A stretch of 64,000 nucleotides of DNA from Hyaloraphidium curvatum. Its lineage: Eukaryota > Monoblepharomycota > Hyaloraphidiomycetes > Hyaloraphidiales > Hyaloraphidiaceae. The stretch spans positions 620,001-684,000 of the forward strand of contig JAIVFI010000005.1 of assembly GCA_025558095.1 (NCBI GenBank), in the 5' to 3' direction. Position numbers and translations under genes: made by a program. Shown one piece after another: positions 10,244 through 18,598 of this stretch. The notes below the pieces were generated by a model. It was not told the DNA's origin and did not search any database. It worked only from the letters and a program-made list of their open reading frames with translations. Position 1 is the stretch's first letter; every line of letters begins with the position of its first letter.

Positions 10244-12850
10244 ATGCCGCCGCCCTCCGCGGCGAAGACGGCCAAGGCGGCGGCGCGGCTGGCCAAGGCG
10301 GCCGCGGCGCCCCGGGCCGGCAAGGCCGCGGCGACGCGCGCGCCCAAGCCGGGCCCGGGGCCGCGGGCGGCGGCCGCCCCCGCGCCGCTGGTCCCGCCGC
10401 TGTCCGCCGAGCAGGCGCTCGTGGTCGACGCGCTGCGCGGCGGCAAGAACGCGGCCGTCGACGCCGTGGCCGGCTCGGGCAAGACGACCACGATACTGCA
10501 AATCGCCGCCGCGTTCCCCGACAAGCGCGTGCTCGCGGTGCTCTACAACCGCCGCCTCAAGTACGAGACAAAGACGCGTGCCGCCGCCGCGCGCGTCACG
10601 AACCTGGCCGTGGACAACTACCACGGCTTCGCGTTCCGAAACTACTCGGACGAGTGCCTGGACGACCACGGCCTGGAGCGCGTGGTGCACGACGACCTGC
10701 CGCTGCGGCGCAGGGACAAGAACGCGTTCGACATTCTGTGCCTGGACGAGGTGCAGGACATGACCCCGCTGCTCTTCCGCCTGGTGCGCAAGCTCGTGCG
10801 GGACGCCAAGCGGCCGCGCAAGCCGCTGCAGTACGTGCTGCTGGGCGACAAGCGCCAGGAGATCTACGCCTTCAACCGCGCCGACGCGCGCTTCCTCGCC
10901 TACGCGGACGAGTGCTTCCCCACGGCCCAGCCCTGGGTCCGCATCGACCACCGGACCAGCTACCGCATGACCGCCTCCCTGGCCTCCTTCCTCAACGCCG
11001 CCGTGCTGCCCCCCGACGCCCGCATCCGCGTGCCGGCGGTCGGCGACGCCGGCCCCGGCCCGCGGCCGCGGTACCTCGTCGCCGACGCCATGCGCTACGA
11101 CATCCCGCCGCTCATCCCCATCCCTTCCCCCGCGCACCTCGAACCCCCGGACCCCGCCGCCTCCCCCCTGGGCGGCCCCTGGTCCCCCCTGGACGAGATC
11201 GCGCGCTACCTCTCCCTCGGCATCGCCCCCTCGGACATCCTCGTCCTCGCGCCCTCGACCCGCTCCCCGCTCTCCCCCGCGCGGAAGCTCGCCAACGCCA
11301 TCGCCCTCTCGCTCCCCGCCAAGGTCCACGTGGCCGACTCGGACTCGGAGCTCGCGCGGGCGGACGAGGCCGCACGGGGGAAGGTGCTCGTGTGCAGCTA
11401 CCACCAGGCCAAGGGGATCGAGCGGCGGTGCGTGGTCGTGCTGTCGTTTGACGGGGGTTACGCGAGGTTCTACGGCAAGAAGGACGGCGCAGAGGCGGAC
11501 GCGACGATCGCCAACGCGCAGTACGTCGCGCTGACGCGGTCCACGGGGCACCTGACGGTGGTGCAGGACCGCGGGGAGGGGCCGGCGGTGGGGGTGCGGC
11601 TGGACGGGGTGCGGGGGACGTGCGACGTCGTGGGCGGGGAGCTCCCGCTTCCGTTGTCCGAGGTGCCCCCCACGACCGACGACCCATCGCCGCACTCCCC
11701 CGACATCCCCTCCGAACCATCGGTTGCCACCGTCGCCCCGACGCGCGTGCGCTTCCCTTCCACGCCGGGCTCCCGCATCCCGCTCCTCCCCCTCACCCCG
11801 CTCCTCGCCTCCCTCCCCACCCCGCTGATCAAATCCCTCTTCTCGCACCTGGAGCTGGAACCGCTGCACCCGGCCTCGCCGCCCTTGCCGCACGCGCGGG
11901 CGCGGCAGTGCTCTGACGGGCTGTGGGAGCCCGTGGGCGACCTCGTCGGCCGGGGCGCGGTGCTCTGGTTCGAGGGACGGAGGGGGGGCAAGGGGCTGGG
12001 TATGGTGCAGGACGAGCTGCGTGCCGAGAAGGAGCGCAGGGAGAGGGAGCGCGAAGGCCTGGAGGCCGGGACGGCGAGGAGGAGGCTGGTGGACTACCGC
12101 GTGCCCGGGGACGTGCGGACGCACCTGCCCGACGCGCTGCTGGACGAGATCCTCGGGTACAGGGCCGAGGATATGGGGCCCGAGGCGTTCGCGCTGCTGG
12201 CGCAGGTCGCGGCGGCGCTGCAGTCGTCGTACCTGCCGCGGCTGGTGCAGCTCGAGAGGGCGCTGTACGATTTCCTGCCGCCGCACGTGCTCGGCGCCGC
12301 CGAGGAGCTGCTGGGATCGCACCTGAGCGCCGGGGCCGAGTACTGGCTCCCGCTCCGGAGGATGATCGAGACGGCGGCGGGCAAGGCCAAGGTCTGGGCG
12401 ACGGCGGACGCGGTGGACCGCAACACGCTGTGGGCGGTGCGGTGGGCGGATTCGGTGCGGCTGGAGCACGTGCTGGAGCTGGCGTGCCTGGCGGCGCTGG
12501 ATGCGCGCACGGACGGCAAGGTCAGGACGACGCGGGAGTACCGCCTGCTGAACTTGCAGACGGGGCAGGTGGTCGGCCTGAAAGGGGACTTTAGGGAGGT
12601 GCTCAAGCGGCTGGTGGAGCACCGCCTCGGTCCGGGCGAGGCGCGTGCGCCGGATGCGGTGTTCAGGGAGCACCTCCGGACGCTGTTCGCGGCGCAGTTC
12701 GAGGCCCGCAGCTCGGTGCCGCACTGGCTGCACGCGGGGACGGGCGGGCACGCGGCGGACCAGACCAGGGTGTTCGGCGACGCCGAGGGCCGGGGGATGG
12801 ACGCGGAGCTGAGCAGGCTCGTGCTGCGGAAGATGCCGATGATCACGTGA
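10244..12850 (+). CDS. UvrD/Rep-like superfamily 1 helicase with novel C-terminal half
   Basis: A single exon encodes 868 residues. After a 60-residue Ala/Lys-rich tail the SF1 motifs appear in order: Walker A VAGSGKTTT (about 75-83), DEVQD at 168-172 (motif II), LLGDKRQEIYAF (motif III), VCSYHQAKGIERR (motif V) and YVALTR near 427 (motif VI). This is the UvrD/PcrA/Rep architecture, but without recognisable 1B/2B insertions of usual length. The remaining 400 residues begin with a Pro-rich linker and continue as a helical domain (LPDALLDEILGY, YLPRLVQLERALYDFLPPHVL, VRTTREYRLLNLQTGQVVG) that I do not recognise. It may act in DNA repair or in element defence. The lack of introns and the Lys-rich leader would fit acquisition, but that is inference. 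Confidence 0.75.
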   Translation: MPPPSAAKTAKAAARLAKAAAAPRAGKAAATRAPKPGPGPRAAAAPAPLVPPLSAEQALVVDALRGGKNAAVDAVAGSGKTTTILQIAAAFPDKRVLAVLYNRRLKYETKTRAAAARVTNLAVDNYHGFAFRNYSDECLDDHGLERVVHDDLPLRRRDKNAFDILCLDEVQDMTPLLFRLVRKLVRDAKRPRKPLQYVLLGDKRQEIYAFNRADARFLAYADECFPTAQPWVRIDHRTSYRMTASLASFLNAAVLPPDARIRVPAVGDAGPGPRPRYLVADAMRYDIPPLIPIPSPAHLEPPDPAASPLGGPWSPLDEIARYLSLGIAPSDILVLAPSTRSPLSPARKLANAIALSLPAKVHVADSDSELARADEAARGKVLVCSYHQAKGIERRCVVVLSFDGGYARFYGKKDGAEADATIANAQYVALTRSTGHLTVVQDRGEGPAVGVRLDGVRGTCDVVGGELPLPLSEVPPTTDDPSPHSPDIPSEPSVATVAPTRVRFPSTPGSRIPLLPLTPLLASLPTPLIKSLFSHLELEPLHPASPPLPHARARQCSDGLWEPVGDLVGRGAVLWFEGRRGGKGLGMVQDELRAEKERREREREGLEAGTARRRLVDYRVPGDVRTHLPDALLDEILGYRAEDMGPEAFALLAQVAAALQSSYLPRLVQLERALYDFLPPHVLGAAEELLGSHLSAGAEYWLPLRRMIETAAGKAKVWATADAVDRNTLWAVRWADSVRLEHVLELACLAALDARTDGKVRTTREYRLLNLQTGQVVGLKGDFREVLKRLVEHRLGPGEARAPDAVFREHLRTLFAAQFEARSSVPHWLHAGTGGHAADQTRVFGDAEGRGMDAELSRLVLRKMPMIT

Positions 12851-13122
12851 GGGGGTTGGAGGCGTCGGGGTGGCCGCGGGCCGGCCGCGGGGCAAGTGGA
12901 CGATACCAGCGATTCCGCCCCGCTCTTTAGTCGGGGCCTATACTGTATGTAGGATTTTCGCTGCGATCTTGATGATGCGAGTCGTCGTGCAATGGACCCT
13001 TGGACCGACTCGACGGGTACCTCCGCCCGCCGCTGGTCAGACCCTGGGGTCCCTCAATCGGCGACCGACCAAGCACATTTGCCGCCTTCCCCCTCCCTCC
13101 TCGTCGCACCGCGTTTCACAAT
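12851..13122. other. intergenic region before the claudin-like gene
   Basis: The spacer holds a TCTTTAGTCGGG and a TATACTGTATGTAGG stretch (12925-12955) that may be a promoter element 170 bases upstream of the next ATG. Nothing else is supported. Confidence 0.35.
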
Positions 13123-14687
13123 ATGGCGACTGCTCCCGCGCCCGCCGCGCAGGCCGCGGCCGCGGCTGCCGTCCCCGCGCCGGAGCCGGACATCAACAAG
13201 GGAAAGCTGAGGTGTGCCTCCCTCCCCAACCTTCCCTCGGGAGGCTCAGATCCCGCTCCGCCCGCAGCCTGCAGGCCAGGCTGAAGAAGCTCTCGCTGTC
13301 GGTCACCGTTGACACCTGTGGGTCGGCGCGCCGCGTCTCGCGCGGACGTCCTTCTAACACGCGGATCGCGATCCCCAGTTGCCATGCTCGTGGGCCATCT
13401 TCGGGCTCGTTTTCCCCGAGGATCGAGTTGCTAATTGTTGCGTTTTGATCCATGCCCGGCCAACGCCCCTCGCTGGCCGTTCTTCTCCCCCGCCGCGTGA
13501 TCCGTTTCCTACCCTTCTGGCAACGACCGATCCCTGCCCCCCCCGACGCCCCTCGCTGCCATTTCTCTCCCGGATCGCTCTTCTGCTTCTTTTGCCTCGC
13601 CGTTGGCAACGGTGGAAACCCTTTGTTGCGGCACGCGACCTCCTCCTCAGTTCATGATCCTCGCCGAGACCGGCCCGTCGAACCTCAGCCTGTCGTGGGG
13701 TGTCTACACCTCGGCGACCTACCCTCTCGTGCCGCAGTCGCTTTTCAATATCTATACCGGCATCTTTGGTACCTGCCGCATTCCCACCACGGCCAACGCG
13801 TTCCCCGTCTGCCTGCAGTGGTGGGACGACCCGTACTATACCCGTATCTGTGTGTTCCGGCCTCTTGCTCTCCCCCAGTACCCGTGCTGACCGCTGCTTG
13901 CTCAGACTCGCGCTTCTTCCTGTCTTCCATGGCCGGCCTCGCCAACTTTGCCATCTTCGTTCTCTTTTTCGGCGCCATCTACGCGTGCTTCCGCCCCGGC
14001 CTCGACGGCTTCATCTGCATGGTCGTCACTGGTGGCCTTGCCTGCGCGGCCTGGATCCCGGTGCGCTGCAATGCCGTCGCCCGCGCTGCCGGTTCAGGGG
14101 CTGACCTCCCTTGTTCCAGTGCTTCTCGATGATGACCTGGCTCCACAACGACCTGAACAACTTCGTCTACCCGTACCGCAGCGAGTACTTCTCCGCCGGC
14201 TTCTGGATGGGCCTGGTCGCCCTCATCCTGTCCTTCCTCTCGCTGGGGATCAAGATCACGGCGTACAAGAAGCCGAAGACGGCCGACGAGATCGCCGTGG
14301 GTCCGCGCGATCACCCCATCCACCGCAGGCCCCTCACCCACGCTTCCCCGGCAGGCCATGAAGCACATGCAGGCCGAGGCCAAGCGGAAGCAGCAGCTCC
14401 AGGCCCAGGGCCTCGTCGTGGTCCCCATGGCCCCGCAGCAGTACTACGCCCCCGCCCCCATGGTCGTCCCCGTCGGGCAGGCGCCGGCGGGGTACAATTA
14501 CCAGCAGGTCGGCGTGCCGATGCAGGCGCAGCAGGTGGTGCCCGGGGCGCAGGCGGTCGCGCCGCCCGGGACCTACGCCGCGCCGCCGGCAGACGCGCAG
14601 ATGTACGCGGCGCCGGTGGTGCCCGGGGCCGAGGCGGTGGCTCCCCCGGGGACCTTCGCAGCACCGCCGACGGACGTCAAGATATGA
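13123..14687 (+). CDS. four-helix (claudin/PMP22-like topology) membrane protein
   Basis: Firm exons are 13651-13849, 13906-14060, 14120-14296 and 14355-14687, with 56-59-base introns carrying GCTGAC or CTCAC. The first exon probably starts at ATG 13123 and ends at 13211. To reach the 13651 frame a small intermediate exon is needed; 13280-13301 (22 bases) keeps phase but is uncertain. The N-terminus is Ala/Pro-rich. A loop with paired aromatics (QWWDDPYYTRIY) follows the first hydrophobic stretch, then come two adjacent helices (FAIFVLFFGAIYACF, GFICMVVTGGLACAAW) and a last one (WMGLVALILSFLSLGIKI). The cytosolic tail is Gln/Pro/Tyr-rich with repeats of VVPGA and APPGT. The topology resembles tetraspan surface proteins such as SUR7/claudins. 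The family is not assigned. Confidence 0.6.
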
Positions 14688-15005
14688 GAGGGGTCAGCGG
14701 CACGCAGCGGCTCGACGAAGCCAAGGTGTGGGGGAGTCGGCGGGGAGCTTTGTGGCGGGGGTGCTTGTCTATCTACCTACTTCGAAAGAGTGAGATCAAG
14801 CCTTTCTTCTCTTCTATTGTCGACGGAATTGCTGGGAAAACCGTCGATGATCGTGGTGGTGACAGGGCCGAACGAGTAGTGACTGACGGAAGCCAAGCCC
14901 GCCGAAGCTTTGTGCGGAAGCGCGTGCCGAAGCAGGCTCCGTTCGATCGACGCACCATCGGAGAGGTCATAGTGCATCCGGAATCTAGCTTACGACCCCA
15001 TTCCA
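14688..15005. promoter_or_regulatory. intergenic promoter region with TTCGATCGAC
   Basis: The 318 bases upstream of the receptor-like gene include TTCGATCGAC at 14942-14951, about 55 bases before its ATG, the same palindromic core found upstream of other genes here. No coding sequence is evident. Confidence 0.35.
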
Positions 15006-16629
15006 ATGGCCTCTCCGCTCGTGCTCAGCGGCGTCGAGCTCGCGGCCGTATTCCCGGCGCGGCCGGACTCATTGCCGCCGCGGCCGTCGTTCCCCTCATC
15101 GCTCGTCGCTGACGCGGCCAGCGATCTCAAATCAGCGCTCACACCGCTGGAACACGTTGAAACTGGCCACGCATCGTCGCGGGATGTCGACCCTGTGCCC
15201 CCTACGCTGGACGCGGTTATCGACACCTTGGCTGCCCTAGGGGAGACGCGCTTGGTGTCCATGCTGCGGGCGACATCTACGGCCGTCAATCTTCAGCTTG
15301 GCCCTTCCAGCGTAGCCTTGGTCTCCTGGCCAACAGCTGCCTGGCTCGTATTCGTGGCATGCGCAATGGCGGCCACCGCCGCCGTGTTCACCTTCAACGA
15401 CGGGACATTCGGATCAAGGCAAATCGCAGCCGGAATAGCAGCACTGGCGGTTACTTTCGCTTCCATGACCTTTATCCAACTGGCGTCATCCGTGATCGGC
15501 GCCAGAATGCCGAGCTGGGACGTCGTGCTCGCACAGGCGCTCTCCGGCCTCTATTGCTGGGGTCAGGCTGTCCTGCTGCAAGCGCCTTTGCTTTCCCACG
15601 TTGATGGTGACGACCTGTGCCCGTGCCATCGATGCTGCTCCCGGACGGTTCTTGTTTGGAGCTTCTGGGAACGAGTGCTGAGGACCGTGCCGCTGAACAG
15701 CTTCAACGTGTTCGTGACCCTGTCTTTCGTCTGGACGCCCGTGGTTTTCTACGGCTCTTCATTCTGGACATCTGGGGCCTACATCGCAGCAGGTGTTTTG
15801 CTACGTGAGTATTATCGGATTACCGCCGCTGCTAGGTGCATTCCGTTTATTTCCCTCTTGCTCTTATGCACCAGTTACTGCGACACTGATGTACAATGTG
15901 GTGAGCATGGTGGGTCGCTTTGGCAGCTACAGCTCTGCGGAAACCCTTCTGGAGACCCGCATCTACCTGCGAGCCAGCTTCCGCGCAATCGAGGACCTCC
16001 TCCGTCGGTACCGCCATAGGCTCCTCCTTGACCCTTCGGACGACGACGGCGCTGTTGCCGATGACGTCCATGGCAACGAGCTGTATGTTCGGCTCCACCT
16101 TGGGTATAGAGCCAAGTGGGAGCGTTCCCGCGCGGTCAAGGCCTTTGATAGGAACATCTTCATGGGCCTGGCTCTGGCTCTCATGCCTTTTGCCCTGCTA
16201 TTTGGGGCCGTCATCAATCTTGCCGCGGGCGGCTGCGTCACCATGTGGACGATCATGCAGCTCGTGGTCACCCTGTACGTGATCGTGGTGGGGGTTGCCG
16301 AGCTGCCTGCCATCAACTCGCAGATCGATGCGCTCTCCAAGATGTACCTCGACGCCGTCTTTGCCATCCGGGGCATGCTCATGGACGCGGCCAGCCTGCC
16401 CAGGGATCCGCGGCGCGATGCCGCAGTGAGGGAACTGGAAGCGCACGCTGGGTTCTTGGCGACGTTCGGGAGCGTCGAGAGCCTGAGGGCGACGTTTGTG
16501 GGGATCCCGGTTACCTGGGGGCTTGCCAAGACCCTGCTCGTCACCATCATCACGCTCGGTGTCGCACTGTGGAGTGTCCTGCGCGGCGTCGGCGTCGTGT
16601 TTACGTTGCAAAGTGTCTGCCCGTTGTAG
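15006..16629 (+). CDS. seven-helix receptor-like membrane protein
   Basis: Exons 15006-15804 and 15875-16629 join across a 70-base GTGAGT intron to give 517 residues. About 110 polar residues precede the first helix (WLVFVACAMAATAAVF). Further spans are IAAGIAALAVTFASMTF, the LAQALSGLYCWGQAVLL area, NVFVTLSFVWTPVVFYG, YIAAGVLLLTATLMYNVV, MGLALALMPFALLFGAV, TIMQLVVTLYVIVVGV and a last helix LLVTIITLGVALWSVL. A long charged, helical inner loop (RASFRAIEDLLRRYRHRL and onward) sits in the middle. The order long N-tail, long middle loop, then a helical loop with TFVGIPVTWGLAKTL before the final helix recalls gustatory-receptor-like (GRL) proteins reported from chytrids and protists. The insect-type TYhhhhhQF motif is not present, so this is a lead only. 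Confidence 0.55.
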
Positions 16630-16864
16630 GACGACGTTAATGCAATGAGTTACGCAATGCGTGTGAGGGTCGGCGGTACACAGCGGCCCGAGAGGTCAGC
16701 GGGGCGGTCGGGGAAGACGAAAGTCTGTGGAAGGCGACAGCTCTCTTTCCACCTAACCCCACGGAAGAGCAAACATTGGTGTTCTACTCCTTGGACCGTC
16801 GACGAATTGAGCCGGAAATCGTGGTCGATCGAACTGTGAGTGTGACACAGCAGCAATCGTCCCC
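16630..16864. promoter_or_regulatory. intergenic region with TCGATCGA before ankyrin gene
   Basis: TCGATCGA at about 16825-16832 lies 33 bases upstream of the ATG at 16865 and is followed by GTGAGTGTGACACAG. It is a candidate core-promoter element by its recurrence. Nothing else is recognised. Confidence 0.3.
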
Positions 16865-18502
16865 ATGTCGGCCGCCCCGGACGCGGACTCCGGCGCCGCG
16901 GCGAAGGCCGGCGAGCGCGCGACGCCCGCGCAGCCCACTGCCGTGGGGCTGCCCGCGCGGGCGGCGTCGCACGGCGGCGGACTCGGCGCTTCGCGGCAGG
17001 CCTCGCGCCGGATAAAGGGCCGCTTCCCGTCGCTGGGCGCGCTGCCGCCGGGCGTCTCGCGGTCGCATTCATTCTTACCGGGCCGCGCTGCCTCGCTGCG
17101 GCTGCTGCGGGCGTCGCTGCCGCGGCTGCGCACGTTCCACGGCGTCGAGTCGCCAAAGTCGCCCGGCTCGCCCGCGCGCGGTCCCGAAACTAAGCACACG
17201 CCGTCGCCCGTTCCGCCGCTGCGCGCCAAGAAGAAGCCAAAGCAGGCCTCGCCCGCCGAGAGTGTGCTCGCGCTGCTGCTGGACCGGCCCGTGCTGGACC
17301 GCAAATCGTACCTCGCCCTCGCCGCGACTTCGAGGCGTCTGCACACCTCGGCCATGGCACCGCACCGCTGGCCAGGCGTGGTGGCGGACTGGTGGTTTGA
17401 GGAGTGGCTCGAGGAGGCCGTGAACTCGCCCCCGGAGGACGAGGACGCGTCGCTGTGCGACTCGCTTCTGGACCGCCTCTTCGAGACCAACCTGCTCTGC
17501 CTCTCGGACCCCCTCCTCCCGCCCGTGTGCCTGCCGGCCGGGCACATGCGCCAGCGTCCAGCAACGGAGTCGCTGCGGATAGTCCTCCCCTCGGACCCGG
17601 CCTCGCCGCCTCCGAACACCCATGCCTGGGCGCCTCTTGGCCTCGTTCCCCGTTCCTTCCTCCGCGGCGCACCCCCGGAGCTCCTGGACCACGTCGTCGA
17701 GCGCCTCTCCCGCACCGTCTTTGCCCGCCTCCTGGCCCGCGAGGCCTCCCTGGCGTACCCGGACGACGACGTCGAATCCCTGGACCACTCGCAGCAGCTC
17801 GCCTTCCTGCAGCACTCCCTCGCGCAGGACCGCGCCCTTGTGCTCTCCTTCCTGTGCGGGTACCTACCCCTCTCCTCCCTCTCCAGGTTCTCGCACCTGC
17901 TCGCCCCGGAGTCCGAGGAATGGCACCCCGCCGCCACCCCCGTGCACGTCGCCGCCGCCCGCGGCCGCCGCGACGCCGTTGCCCTCCTCCGCGGGCTGGG
18001 CTGGGACGCCGGGGGCACCCTTCCCCACCGCTCGGGCGGCGGGTTCGAGGGGTGCGTGTGCGTGCCGCTTGCGCCGGTGGAGCACGCGCTGTTTGCCGGG
18101 CACGCGGGGACGGCGAGGTATTTGCTGAAGCACGGGGCGACGGGGCATGTGGAGCGCCGGGGGGAGGCGTGCGCGGTGGCGTGCGCGTGGGTGGCGGTCA
18201 AGAGGGGGAATTCCGGGGCCGGGGAGCCGGGCGGGCGGTCGGAGGCGTCGGCGGGGAACGGGTCACCCGAGACCGGGATCGATCGGGAGGACGAGGACCA
18301 ATTTGGGGACGGGGAGCTGGACGCCGTGAGGTTGGCGGAGCGGGGGTCGCGCTGTGCGAGGTTGGCATTGGACGTGATCGCGGCGGCGAACCCGGGGTGG
18401 AAGCCGGGCGGGGAGCTGTGGAGGGAGGTCGGGATCGAGATGCTGTTTGCGCCCAGGGAGGTCGCCGAGGCGTGGGGCGACACCATGGGGGCCTTGTTCT
18501 GA
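16865..18502 (+). CDS. F-box-like/ankyrin repeat protein
   Basis: A single-exon frame encodes 545 residues. The first 120 residues are disordered with Ala/Pro and basic clusters. Near residue 130 a segment (SVLALLLDRPVLDRKSYLALAATSRRLHTSA) has the Leu/cysteine-free pattern of a degenerate F-box, followed by WPGVVADWW. The C-terminal half contains two ankyrin-type units: TPVHVAAARGRRDAVALLRGLGWD and PVEHALFAGHAGTARYLLKHGAT, each with the helix-turn-helix AA/ALFAGH core. Such proteins act as adaptors, often in ubiquitin ligases. No target can be inferred. The last 100 residues are Gly/Glu-rich and then helical. Confidence 0.55.
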   Translation: MSAAPDADSGAAAKAGERATPAQPTAVGLPARAASHGGGLGASRQASRRIKGRFPSLGALPPGVSRSHSFLPGRAASLRLLRASLPRLRTFHGVESPKSPGSPARGPETKHTPSPVPPLRAKKKPKQASPAESVLALLLDRPVLDRKSYLALAATSRRLHTSAMAPHRWPGVVADWWFEEWLEEAVNSPPEDEDASLCDSLLDRLFETNLLCLSDPLLPPVCLPAGHMRQRPATESLRIVLPSDPASPPPNTHAWAPLGLVPRSFLRGAPPELLDHVVERLSRTVFARLLAREASLAYPDDDVESLDHSQQLAFLQHSLAQDRALVLSFLCGYLPLSSLSRFSHLLAPESEEWHPAATPVHVAAARGRRDAVALLRGLGWDAGGTLPHRSGGGFEGCVCVPLAPVEHALFAGHAGTARYLLKHGATGHVERRGEACAVACAWVAVKRGNSGAGEPGGRSEASAGNGSPETGIDREDEDQFGDGELDAVRLAERGSRCARLALDVIAAANPGWKPGGELWREVGIEMLFAPREVAEAWGDTMGALF

Positions 18503-18598
18503 CGGGACCCTGCTGTGCGTGGAGGTGAACTCGGGAGAATCTGTCGCAATATGTAGGCCCAGCGCGGGTCGATTGGTTTCAAGAACTCAGGTATATCC

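Noticed and set aside
10220-12895. An 891-codon open frame antisense to the helicase
   Set aside because: Its residues are Arg/His/Val/Gly-rich without motifs, whereas the + frame has every SF1 motif in order. It is a high-GC shadow.
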